From positions 1 through 64,000 of the forward strand of contig NZ_NFKS01000006.1 of assembly GCF_002160515.1 (NCBI RefSeq): DNA of 64,000 bases, read 5' to 3'. This DNA comes from Anaeromassilibacillus sp. An172 (GTDB lineage: Bacteria; Bacillota; Clostridia; Oscillospirales; Acutalibacteraceae). A program made the position numbers and the translations under genes. Below, piece after piece: positions 33,744 through 41,266 of the stretch; positions within the stretch are counted from its first letter, which is position 1, and the number at the start of each line of letters is the position of its first letter. A model generated the notes under the pieces. That model did no database searches. It worked only from the letters and a program-made list of their open reading frames with translations, and was not told the origin of the DNA.

Positions 33744-34586
33744 TTGAAGAAAATCTCTTTATTGTTAGCTTTTACAATGATTTTATTCTGTTTCACGGGC
33801 TGTCAGAGCCAGGAAAACACATCCTTAAAACGTGAAAGACAAAAGCCAAAAGCCGCAAGCGTTGCTTTTTCTTCCGCTATTGAGGAGACAGAGGACGGAG
33901 TAAACGTTGTATATCTCGGTGTTGGTGTTGATAAGGACGGTAAGATTACCTATCTTTCAATCAACCTCAATGAATTTAAGGGCGATGATACAAATGTCAT
34001 GTCCGTAAAGGAGCAGGGAGAGTCCTATGGCTTGTGCTATGAGGGCTATAAGGGCGACTGGAGAGACCAGATGGAGGCCTTTGAGGATTACGCAATAGGA
34101 AAGTCCATGACAATAGACCAGCTTCTTGAAACAGAGCTGGATGAAAACGGTGTTCCCGTTGAGGACAGCGACCTGTTTGCCGCATGTGAGATTGACCTGC
34201 ACCTTGCAATGGAAGCACTTGAAAGTGCAAAGGATAAAATGCATAAGATGGACACATACAGCCCTGTAATTTCTCAGTATGTATACCGTACAGAGGACGG
34301 CTTCGAGCTGAGCATTATGCTGAATACCAAGGACCAGTATGAGAAAATAAAATATGTTGAAATAGAGCAGTATGATATAATCGGACATGAAGCTATAAGA
34401 AAAAATGAGGAAGAGATTGAAAAGCTTGAAGATGGAATTTTAGGACTTACAAACTACGAAGTCTGCCATCTTGAAACCTATGACGCAGGCGATGGAATAC
34501 ACAATTCACTTCCTATGGAAAACAGCTTCTTGGGAGATATTTCAATAAATATAGGTTTCTTAAAAGAGATGTATAGAAAAATATAG
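33744..34586 (+). CDS. Unrecognised lipoprotein in the polymer operon
   Basis: The 280-aa secreted lipoprotein has an N-terminal MKKISLLLAF signal and lipobox FTGCQ (Cys near residue 21). The external part shows strands such as GVNVVYLGVGVDKDGKITYLS and a helix pair at 140-165 (LHLAMEALESAKDKMHKM), reminiscent of FMN-binding-like or copper-amine-oxidase-N folds, but I do not recognise a family. Placement between licD and wzy suggests a role in attaching or sensing the polymer outside the cell. Start: TTG at 33744, 9 nt after AAGGA, gives the classic lipoprotein start. An ATG at 33735 abuts the site. Confidence 0.78.
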   Translation: MKKISLLLAFTMILFCFTGCQSQENTSLKRERQKPKAASVAFSSAIEETEDGVNVVYLGVGVDKDGKITYLSINLNEFKGDDTNVMSVKEQGESYGLCYEGYKGDWRDQMEAFEDYAIGKSMTIDQLLETELDENGVPVEDSDLFAACEIDLHLAMEALESAKDKMHKMDTYSPVISQYVYRTEDGFELSIMLNTKDQYEKIKYVEIEQYDIIGHEAIRKNEEEIEKLEDGILGLTNYEVCHLETYDAGDGIHNSLPMENSFLGDISINIGFLKEMYRKI

Positions 34587-34597
34587 GTGGATAACAT

Positions 34598-36079
34598 ATG
34601 GACAAACTGAATTTAAAAAAATATTTTTCAAAGTCCGGTGTGATATTCTCAGCTGTATATCTGATACTTTTAGGCACATATTGGTATTTTTCAACTACAG
34701 ATTTATACAATGTATTGCTTTGCAATTTGCTTTTGATTTTTGCGTGCAATATAGTTTACGGAGCAGTAAATTACAAAAAGAGAGTGATGTTCCTCTTATT
34801 TAATGTAATGATTTTTATGTTTCTGCTTTCAAGACCCACTATTTACATGCTAAGACAATCTGCATGGTACAATATATTCGGGCCTACCACAAATATAACA
34901 GCCTTAAACTGTATTTTGTTCAGTATGGTTGCATTGCTTTTGGGAACTGTAGCTGCCGAAAAATTATTTCCACGTTTACGCCGAAAAGAGAAAAAAGCAA
35001 GAAAGAAGCTTCCTAAGATAGACTTAAAGGTTATGGGTATTATAACCTTTGTGGTTATGGTTGGCTGTTTGCTCTGTTTTGGTATAAAAGAGCTGGACGC
35101 CCTGCTGTTTATGAGAGGAAAAGCCTATGAGGCGTATTATTCTGAATATCAGCCGAGAGTTCCTTATATAATCAATCTGGTTGCCGGATTTTACGATTTC
35201 AGCGTGTTTGCATTTTTGGCTACAAAACCAAACAAGAAGATAAGCTATGTGGTTTTGGGAGCATATGTGCTGTCCGGTATTCCGATGCTTATTATCGGAC
35301 TTAGAAATCCGTTTATGCTGAAAGCAGTTTTTGCCTTTGTGTACTTTGTAATACGCAACAGAGAGCGTCTGCCAAAGGGCAAAAAGTGGATTGGAAAGAT
35401 TGAAAAAGCTATGATAATAATCGCCATTCCTGTGGTTATTTTGGGAATGGGTGTTATGAATTACCTGCGTTCCGGAGAGGCTGTTGACTTAAACCCCTCA
35501 GAAATTGCAGTAGACTTTTTGTTTAAACAGGGTACAACCTACGACACTGTGCTTCAGGGAATAGCCTATGAGGACTGGATTCCCGGCGAGCCGAGATACT
35601 TTTCTTTCGGCCCTCTTTACGATAATTATGTATACGGCAAACTGGGCAACATTGTTTTGGGAACAGACCCGGACTATATTGGTTCAGGCAACTGCTTTAG
35701 AAGTGCCTATAACAGTCACAGCTTTGCCCACGCCATATCCTATGTGGTTCAGGGAAGCAGTTACCTTGCCGGAGAAGGAAGAGGAACATCCTATGTGGTG
35801 GAAAATTATGTGGACTTCGGATATGTCGGAGTGTTTATAATAAGCTTCCTATTAGGTATGTTTATAGCCTTCCTATGGAATTTATTCGGGCGTTTTTGGC
35901 TTTTGAATACCGTCATACTTGGAGTTTTTGCAAGCCTGCCTCTAATGCCCAGAGAAACAACGCTGTACGCCTTTATGGATGTGCTGGATTACCATTTCTT
36001 TGTGTTTATAATCGGCATTGTGGTGTTGTACGGCGCAGTTATGCTTTTAAAAAATAAATTAAAAAAACAGACGGACTGA
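34598..36079 (+). CDS. wzy: Wzy-type polysaccharide repeat-unit polymerase
   Basis: The 493-aa membrane protein has about 11-12 hydrophobic helices, a large external loop between about residues 300 and 400 (containing GTTYDTVLQGIAYEDW and the EGRGTSYVVENYVDFG block), and a C-terminal helix pair. This is the O-antigen-polymerase/oligosaccharide repeat polymerase topology. Sequence conservation in the family is low, so the assignment rests on topology and operon context. With the flippase at 29300 it completes a Wzx/Wzy pathway. Confidence 0.82.
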   Translation: MDKLNLKKYFSKSGVIFSAVYLILLGTYWYFSTTDLYNVLLCNLLLIFACNIVYGAVNYKKRVMFLLFNVMIFMFLLSRPTIYMLRQSAWYNIFGPTTNITALNCILFSMVALLLGTVAAEKLFPRLRRKEKKARKKLPKIDLKVMGIITFVVMVGCLLCFGIKELDALLFMRGKAYEAYYSEYQPRVPYIINLVAGFYDFSVFAFLATKPNKKISYVVLGAYVLSGIPMLIIGLRNPFMLKAVFAFVYFVIRNRERLPKGKKWIGKIEKAMIIIAIPVVILGMGVMNYLRSGEAVDLNPSEIAVDFLFKQGTTYDTVLQGIAYEDWIPGEPRYFSFGPLYDNYVYGKLGNIVLGTDPDYIGSGNCFRSAYNSHSFAHAISYVVQGSSYLAGEGRGTSYVVENYVDFGYVGVFIISFLLGMFIAFLWNLFGRFWLLNTVILGVFASLPLMPRETTLYAFMDVLDYHFFVFIIGIVVLYGAVMLLKNKLKKQTD

Positions 36080-36165
36080 AAATCATAAATAACGAATAGG
36101 GTATTAAATAAAAAAGCAGAAGCCTTGCGGTTTACCTGTAGGGCTTTTACAGGAGGAGAACTGAA

Positions 36166-37029
36166 ATGGGCGAGATTTCTTTACGTGAGCTTCAAAACAA
36201 AAGCCTTGAAATCGCTTTGTATTTTAAGGATTTTTGCAACGAGCACGGTCTTTTGTTTTACATGTGCGGAGGATGCTGTATAGGTTCCCTGCGCCATAAG
36301 GGTTTTATTCCGTGGGACGACGACGTGGATGTTTTCATGCCGAGAGATGATTATGAAAAGCTCAAGGAGCTTTGGCCCAAATACGCAAATACGGAAAAAT
36401 ATGCCTGCGTTTATGCGGACAAGAACCGTGTTGACGGAAACCTGTTTGTAACAATCCGTGACAATGAAACTACAGCCATTAAGCCCTATCAGGTGGACAT
36501 GGATATAAGCCACGGCGTTGCGCTGGATGTGCTTCCCCTTGACGGATGGCCTGACGGAAAAATGAAAAGAAAAATGCAGGTGTTCTGGGCTCTTGTTTAT
36601 TCTCTTTACTGCGCACAGACAGTGCCTGTAAATCACGGAAAGGCTGTTTCAGTTGCAGGTAAAATTGCTTTGATGCTTGTGCCTTCCAAAAAGCTGCGCT
36701 ACAAGCTTTGGAAGCTTGCGGAACGCAAAATGACAAAATACCCTATAAAGGAATGTAATTACATTACAGAGCTTTGTTCAGGCCCTTATTACATGAAAAA
36801 ACAATATCCCCGTGAAGCTTTTGACAAGGCAATTTGGGTTGACTTTGAGAATGTGAAAATGCCTATTCCTCAGGGTTACGACGTGTACCTGAGAACCGCT
36901 TTCGGCGATTATATGAAATTGCCTCCAAAGGAAAAGCAGAAGCCTCACCACGATGCGATTTTTATTGATTTGAATAACTCCTATAAAAAATATAAAGGTG
37001 TTTACTATTTAAAGAGAAAGGATGGATAA
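36166..37029 (+). CDS. LicD-family phosphotransferase, copy 2
   Basis: The 287-aa LicD protein has the core CGGCCIGSLRHKGFIPWDDD followed by VDVFMPRDDYEKL (about residues 39-71) and the C-terminal FGDYMKLPPKEKQKPHHDA block. It is clearly diverged from the copy at 32905, so the two probably act on different acceptor positions, as LicD1/LicD2 do in pneumococcus. It lies 4 nt upstream of tarI. Ribosome site AGGAGGAG precedes the ATG. Confidence 0.9.
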   Translation: MGEISLRELQNKSLEIALYFKDFCNEHGLLFYMCGGCCIGSLRHKGFIPWDDDVDVFMPRDDYEKLKELWPKYANTEKYACVYADKNRVDGNLFVTIRDNETTAIKPYQVDMDISHGVALDVLPLDGWPDGKMKRKMQVFWALVYSLYCAQTVPVNHGKAVSVAGKIALMLVPSKKLRYKLWKLAERKMTKYPIKECNYITELCSGPYYMKKQYPREAFDKAIWVDFENVKMPIPQGYDVYLRTAFGDYMKLPPKEKQKPHHDAIFIDLNNSYKKYKGVYYLKRKDG

Positions 37030-37032
37030 TAT

Positions 37033-37746
37033 ATGATATTCGGAGCAATCCTTGCCGGCGGCGTTGGAAGCCGTATGAAAATTGCCGACAGACCAAAGCA
37101 GTTTTTGCCTTTGGGTGAAAAACCTATTCTCATTCACACACTTGAAAAATTCCTGCTGTGCAGCCGTTTTGAGAAGATTTATATAGGCGTTCATGAAAAA
37201 TGGGTGCTGTACGCAAAGGACCTTATAAAGAAATATATTTCCGAGCCTGAGCGTGTTGAGATTGTTGAGGGCGGAAAAGACAGAAACCTGACAATCATGA
37301 GCATTATAGACGGAATTGAAAGAGATTACGGAGCAAGCGACGACCATATCATCGTTACTCACGACTCAGTTCGTCCGTTTGTAAGTATCCGTATTATTGA
37401 AGAAAATATCGATGCTGCGCTGAAGTACGGTGCATGCGATACGGTTATTCCTGCAACAGATACTATTGTTCGTTCTGATGACGGAAAGTTTATCACAGAA
37501 ATTCCTGAACGCAGACTTATGTATCAGGGACAGACTCCGCAGAGCTTTAATATGTCCCTGCTTAAAAACACATATAACTCCCTTTCCGATGAGCAAAAGG
37601 CAATTTTGACGGATGCCTGCAAGATTTTGGTTGTTGCAAATATTCCTGTAAGCCTTGTTCAGGGAGATGTTGCAAATATGAAGATTACTGCCATAGAGGA
37701 TTACCGTGTTGCCGAAGCAATGGCAGGAGGGGAAAAGCGTGATTAA
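37033..37746 (+). CDS. tarI: D-ribitol-5-phosphate cytidylyltransferase TarI
   Basis: The 237-aa IspD/TarI-family enzyme has AILAGGVGSRMK, RPKQFLPLGEKPI, VTHDSVRPFV, TDTIVRSDDGKF and MYQGQTPQSFN. It makes CDP-ribitol from CTP and ribitol 5-phosphate. IspD (isoprenoid synthesis) has the same fold; the overlapping TarJ gene makes TarI the better call. It overlaps tarJ by 8 nt. Confidence 0.9.
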   Translation: MIFGAILAGGVGSRMKIADRPKQFLPLGEKPILIHTLEKFLLCSRFEKIYIGVHEKWVLYAKDLIKKYISEPERVEIVEGGKDRNLTIMSIIDGIERDYGASDDHIIVTHDSVRPFVSIRIIEENIDAALKYGACDTVIPATDTIVRSDDGKFITEIPERRLMYQGQTPQSFNMSLLKNTYNSLSDEQKAILTDACKILVVANIPVSLVQGDVANMKITAIEDYRVAEAMAGGEKRD

Positions 37747-38755
37747 TTCTATTTATCAGCTTGTAAGTCCTCACGTATTTTCAGTAAAATACCAGCAGAT
37801 TGCAACAGAGGAAGAAAAGGTTATAGTTCGTCCCGAGTATATGGCAATATGCCATGCCGACCAGAGATATTACAGAGGACTTAGAAATGCCCGTGACTTG
37901 GCAAAGAAGCTTCCAATGGCTTTGATACACGAGTGCGCCGGCGTTGTAATAAAGGACAACAGCAACACTTTTAACGTGGGACAGAGGGTTGTTTTAATCC
38001 CAAATGTTCCCGGAGATTCCATAAAGGGAATTTATGAAAACTATGCGCCAAACAGCGGATTTTTGTCCAGCGGAAAAGACGGCTTTATGCGTGAGCTTGT
38101 GGCAATAGATCCCGACAGAGTTGTGGCATACGATAAAATTTCACCTACAACAGCCGCCATTACGGAATTTATAAGTGTGGCTATGCACGCTGTTGCACGT
38201 TTTGAAGCTTTGGCACATGAGTACAGAGATGATATAGTTGTATTTGGCGACGGAAGCCTGGCATTTGTGGTTTCTTTGGTTTTGAAAAACGCATTTCCAA
38301 AGTCAAAGATTACAGTTGTGGGTATGACTCCTAAAAAGCTTGATTTGTTCGGTTTTGTTGACAACACCTACCTTGCAAACGAGCTTCCGGAAAATTACCG
38401 CTGTGACCACGCCTTTGAGTGCTGCGGAGGAGAGGGCAGTCAGTCCGCTATCTCCGATATAATCGCCCATATCCGCCCACAGGGTTCAATTATCCTTATG
38501 GGAGTAAGCGAAAACCCGGTTCCTATTTTTACCAGAATGGTGCTTGAAAAGGGACTTACCATTGTTGGCAGCAGCCGCTCCGGCAGAGTGGATTTTGAAA
38601 GGGCAATAGCCATGATGTCTGACAAGGATATACAGACAAGACTTTCTTCCATTATTCAGGAGGACGAGGCTGTATGCACTATTAAAGACATACACAGAGT
38701 TTTTGAAACAGATTTGACAACACCTTTTAAAACAGTGTTTAAATGGAATATATAA
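37739..38755 (+). CDS. tarJ: Ribulose-5-phosphate reductase TarJ
   Basis: The 338-aa zinc-dependent medium-chain dehydrogenase reduces ribulose 5-phosphate to ribitol 5-phosphate for TarI. Visible are the metal-site region ICHADQRYYRG (about 35-45), LIHECAGVV, FGDGSLAFVVSLVLK at the nucleotide fold, and FECCGGEGSQ. Length fits TarJ (about 340 aa). The GTG at 37739 has GGAGG 9 nt upstream and gives the family's usual NSIYQLVSP start; a longer version would begin inside tarI. Last gene of the polymer operon, closed by the terminator at 38759. Confidence 0.92.
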   Translation: MINSIYQLVSPHVFSVKYQQIATEEEKVIVRPEYMAICHADQRYYRGLRNARDLAKKLPMALIHECAGVVIKDNSNTFNVGQRVVLIPNVPGDSIKGIYENYAPNSGFLSSGKDGFMRELVAIDPDRVVAYDKISPTTAAITEFISVAMHAVARFEALAHEYRDDIVVFGDGSLAFVVSLVLKNAFPKSKITVVGMTPKKLDLFGFVDNTYLANELPENYRCDHAFECCGGEGSQSAISDIIAHIRPQGSIILMGVSENPVPIFTRMVLEKGLTIVGSSRSGRVDFERAIAMMSDKDIQTRLSSIIQEDEAVCTIKDIHRVFETDLTTPFKTVFKWNI

Positions 38756-38758
38756 AAT

Positions 38759-38793
38759 AAAGCCGCTGTGAGAATTTAACTCACAGCGGCTTT
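38759..38793. terminator. Bidirectional terminator between tarJ and the symporter gene
   Basis: Perfect 14-bp arms, AAAGCCGCTGTGAG (38759-38772) and its complement (38780-38793), have A/T tracts outside and separate two converging genes. Confidence 0.85.
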
Positions 38794-38816
38794 AATATTG
38801 GGTTTATATGAATTTA

Positions 38817-40301
38817 TTAAGCAGCTTTTCCGTCGTTTGCCTCAGCCTCAAAGAAAGCCTCGCTGTTTGCAGGTTTTTTTGAAAGAAGTGTTCCGATAAC
38901 ACAGAAGATAAGTGAAGCAATCATTGCGGCTATTCCGCAGGCGGCTGACATTCCTGAGTCAAGACCTACAGCCTTTGAAATTATGGTCAAAACTATTGCC
39001 ACAATCAAACCGCCTATCATGCCGCACCATGCGCCTGTTTTGTTCATTCTCTTCCAGTAAAGTCCCAGTATGTACGGTGCAAGGAATGAACCTGAAATAC
39101 ATCCCCATGAGAATGACATAAGCAAAAGTATGGGCGACTGCTGTACAGCTATCAGATAAGAGAAGAAAATAAATACAAGGCAAAGAACTCGTGTAAGCAC
39201 AAGGGCTTTTTCTCTGCTCATTTTTGGGAAAATAACAGATGAGATAATGTCCATGGTTATTGAAGAGCAGGAGGTGAGTGTAATTCCCGAAAGTGTGGAA
39301 ACAGATGCGGAAAGCACCAAAATAAGCACGATACCCAGCAAAACTGTTGGAAGTGACTGAACCAAAATCTGAGGAACAATCAAGTCGTGATTTCCTGAGG
39401 GAACTTCCTCGAAGAAAAGTCTTGAAAGAGAGCCAACGAAGTATGCGCCCACTGAAATTACAAGGCAAAATGCTGTTGAAACGATAGTTCCTGTTTTAAT
39501 GGACTTTTTGTCTGCAATACCGTAGAATTTGTGAACCATCTGAGGCATTCCCCATGTTCCGAAGCTTGTAAGCATAATAAGACCGATAAGTCCTATCCAG
39601 AAGCTTGGAGTTGTGGCGTCCATTCCCGCCTCGTCCATTTTTTCAAGGAGATTTGGAATACCCTCTGTTATTCCTCCCACCTGCTGAGAATTCATTATAA
39701 AGAAAATCATGGCGACAATTCCGCCTACCATAACTATGCCCTGGACAAAATCGGCGGTGAGGGAAGCAAGGTATCCTCCCAAAACCAGGTATACTGCGGC
39801 GACTATGGCGATAACAGCCATTGCGGTCTGATAGTTTATGCCCAGCACGTTTTCGCACAGGTAACTGAGTCCCGAGTAAACGGAGGCAGAGTATGGGGTC
39901 ATAAATATGAATATGATAACAGCGGCGTAAACCTTCATGGCTTTGCTGTTGTAGCGTTTTTCAAAAAGCTGAGGCATAGTTTTTATTTTCATTCTGCGTG
40001 TTACCGAGCGTGTGCGCTCTGCAAGAAGCTTCCACGCCAGCCATGCGCCGAAAATTGCATTGCCAAGTCCTATGAGAACTGCCCAGAGTCCGTAATCCCA
40101 ACCGGATTTTCCTGCATAACCTATGAAAAGAACAGCGGAAAAATATGTTGTTCCATAAGCGAATGCGGATTTCCAAGGCCCCGCTTCTCTTTTTCCGACA
40201 ATAAAGGAAGTGAGGTTTTTAACTTTTCGTGCGCTCATTATGCCTATAAAAGCCATAACAGCGATGTAGATACCCAGAATTAACCAGATTACCCAATCCA
40301 T
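38817..40301 (-). CDS. Sodium/solute symporter (SSS family)
   Basis: The 494-aa protein has about 13 membrane helices and SSS hallmarks: FIVGKREAGPWKSAFAYGTTYFSA near residue 34, LGGYLASLTADFVQG (about 173) and LSASVSTLSGITLTSCSS around 330, which includes the sodium-site Ser/Thr. Family members import proline, pantothenate, sugars or other solutes with Na+; this one cannot be assigned, though the length and helix count are PutP/PanF-like. Start: GGGG 9 nt before the ATG at 40301. A TTTATCG/CGATAAA inverted repeat upstream (40346-40375) may be an operator. Confidence 0.9.
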   Translation of the reverse strand: MDWVIWLILGIYIAVMAFIGIMSARKVKNLTSFIVGKREAGPWKSAFAYGTTYFSAVLFIGYAGKSGWDYGLWAVLIGLGNAIFGAWLAWKLLAERTRSVTRRMKIKTMPQLFEKRYNSKAMKVYAAVIIFIFMTPYSASVYSGLSYLCENVLGINYQTAMAVIAIVAAVYLVLGGYLASLTADFVQGIVMVGGIVAMIFFIMNSQQVGGITEGIPNLLEKMDEAGMDATTPSFWIGLIGLIMLTSFGTWGMPQMVHKFYGIADKKSIKTGTIVSTAFCLVISVGAYFVGSLSRLFFEEVPSGNHDLIVPQILVQSLPTVLLGIVLILVLSASVSTLSGITLTSCSSITMDIISSVIFPKMSREKALVLTRVLCLVFIFFSYLIAVQQSPILLLMSFSWGCISGSFLAPYILGLYWKRMNKTGAWCGMIGGLIVAIVLTIISKAVGLDSGMSAACGIAAMIASLIFCVIGTLLSKKPANSEAFFEAEANDGKAA

Positions 40302-40345
40302 AAAATCGTCCCCTTTTCTTTTAAGTGTATACTATATCCGGTAGG

Positions 40346-40375
40346 TTTATCGATTAAAAGCTTTAAACCGATAAA
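40346..40375. promoter_or_regulatory. Inverted repeat upstream of the symporter gene
   Basis: Arms TTTATCG (40346-40352) and CGATAAA (40369-40375) are separated by 16 bp, about 45-75 bp upstream of the symporter start codon. The position suits a repressor or activator site. No matching regulator is in the window. Confidence 0.35.
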
Positions 40376-40527
40376 GTAATGGTGGTATTTTAGCATTATT
40401 TCACCTGTTTGTCAAGGGATAACTGCATATTTTTCATAAAAAACGAGAAAAAGAGAGAAAAACTGTAAATGATATTAAAAGGAACGGGATATAGGTAAAA
40501 TAAATGAAAGAAAAATACAAAAAAGGC

Positions 40528-40556
40528 TTGACAATTATAGATAAAAAAGGTATAAT
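40528..40556 (+). promoter_or_regulatory. Consensus promoter of tRNA-Trp
   Basis: TTGACA (40528-40533) and TATAAT (40551-40556) are exactly 17 bp apart, 31 nt ahead of the tRNA. Confidence 0.85.
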
Positions 40557-40586
40557 ATCACACGTACCGATTTTCGGGAGATAAAT

Positions 40587-40662
40587 AGGGGTATAGCTCA
40601 GTTGGTAGAGCAGCGGTCTCCAAAACCGCGTGCCGAGGGTTCAAGTCCTTCTGCCCCTGCCA
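40587..40662 (+). tRNA. tRNA-Trp (anticodon CCA)
   Basis: A full cloverleaf with encoded CCA. The acceptor arm AGGGGTA pairs with TGCCCCT (one G-T), the D-arm has AGCTCAGTTGGTAGAGC, the anticodon stem GCGGT/ACCGC encloses loop CTCCAAA with CCA at 34-36, and the T-arm is GAGGG-TTCAAGT-CCTTC. It has its own consensus promoter and is followed by a terminator at 40671. The last 17 bp of its 3' end with flanking A's recur twice downstream. Confidence 0.97.
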
Positions 40663-40870
40663 AAAACAAAAGCCATTCGTATAAACGGATGGCTTTTTAT
40701 TTTATATACTCTAAAAATAGAACAGCAGAAGGACTTGAAAGGGCGTTAAGAAAACAGTCCAGTGGACTGTTTTTAGCCCGTAGCGTTTATGGGAGATTTC
40801 CAGAAAACGTGAACCATTTTGACGATATGAGGTTAATTTAAAAATAAAACGTATTCTGCCCCTGCCAAAA
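40640..40870 (+). repeat. tRNA-Trp-end mini-unit 1
   Basis: A 205-bp unit between two copies of TTCTGCCCCTGCCAAAA (40649-40665 in the tRNA; 40854-40870). It contains a terminator (40671-40698), GCAGAAGGACTTGAA (40725-40739), which is the exact reverse complement of the tRNA T-arm segment at 40640-40654, an AAACAGTCC-AGT-GGACTGTTT hairpin with a T tail (40752-40774), and a 99-bp stretch (40772-40870) repeated identically in unit 2. No credible reading frame. Confidence 0.85.
40671..40698 (+). terminator. Terminator of tRNA-Trp
   Basis: Arms AGCCATTCGT (40671-40680) and ACGGATGGCT (40685-40694), one wobble pair, then a T run. Similar hairpins follow each later copy of the tRNA end (about 40876, 41155 and 41205). 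Confidence 0.85.
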
Positions 40871-41151
40871 ATAAAGTCATTCGTATAAACGGATGGCTTT
40901 TTCTTTATATATCCTAAAAATAGAACAGCAGAAGGACTTGAAAGGGCGTTAAGAAAACAGTCCGAGCAAGGTGATTTAAAAAAAGAGGGTTCAATCCGCC
41001 GGAACAATGAAGTTTTGTAAAAATATAAGTCTTGTCCGGCGGAAACAAAAGATTTAGCCCGTAGCGTTTATGGGAGATTTCCAGAAAACGTGAACCATTT
41101 TGACGATATGAGGTTAATTTAAAAATAAAACGTATTCTGCCCCTGCCAAAA
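40854..41151 (+). repeat. tRNA-Trp-end mini-unit 2
   Basis: A 281-bp unit between tRNA-end copies at 40854-40870 and 41135-41151. Its left part (terminator, antisense 15-mer at 40928-40942, through AAACAGTCC at 40963) and its right 99 bp (41053-41151) match unit 1. It differs by an 89-bp segment at 40964-41052 that has the form of the covarying hairpin repeat. Past 41151 there are two more terminator hairpins and no gene until 41267. Confidence 0.85.
40964..41052 (-). repeat. Covarying hairpin repeat, divergent copy F inside mini-unit 2
   Basis: On the minus strand: TTTCCGCCGGA (stem arm 41042-41035), a 31-nt loop, TCCGGCGG (41003-40996), then a short tail with TTTAAA and CTTGCTC. Loop length, the leading TTTCCG and the end of the tail match the family; the GCGAGAC box is lost. 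It occupies the segment present in unit 2 and absent from unit 1. Confidence 0.55.
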
Positions 41152-41266
41152 TCAAAACCATTCGCAAAAGCGAGTGGTTTTTTCTTTTTCTGTATAAAAA
41201 ACAAAAGCCGTCCGTTGTTACGAATGGCTTTTTTGTAAGATGTAAAATTAAAGAAAAAAGTTTTTA

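Noticed and set aside
37033-37746. IspD (isoprenoid pathway) as the identity of the cytidylyltransferase
   Set aside because: The fold is shared, but overlap with tarJ and position at the end of a wall-polymer operon favour TarI.
39531-40283. Plus-strand frame of 250 codons opposite the sodium/solute symporter
   Set aside because: The symporter has clear motifs and a good ribosome site. The antisense frame is rich in Cys, His and Tyr with no recognisable domain.
40711-41204. Two similar minus-strand reading frames of 98 and 96 codons sharing a long identical stretch
   Set aside because: The identity comes from the duplicated non-coding units downstream of tRNA-Trp. The frames lack ribosome sites and run through terminator hairpins and tRNA-end copies.
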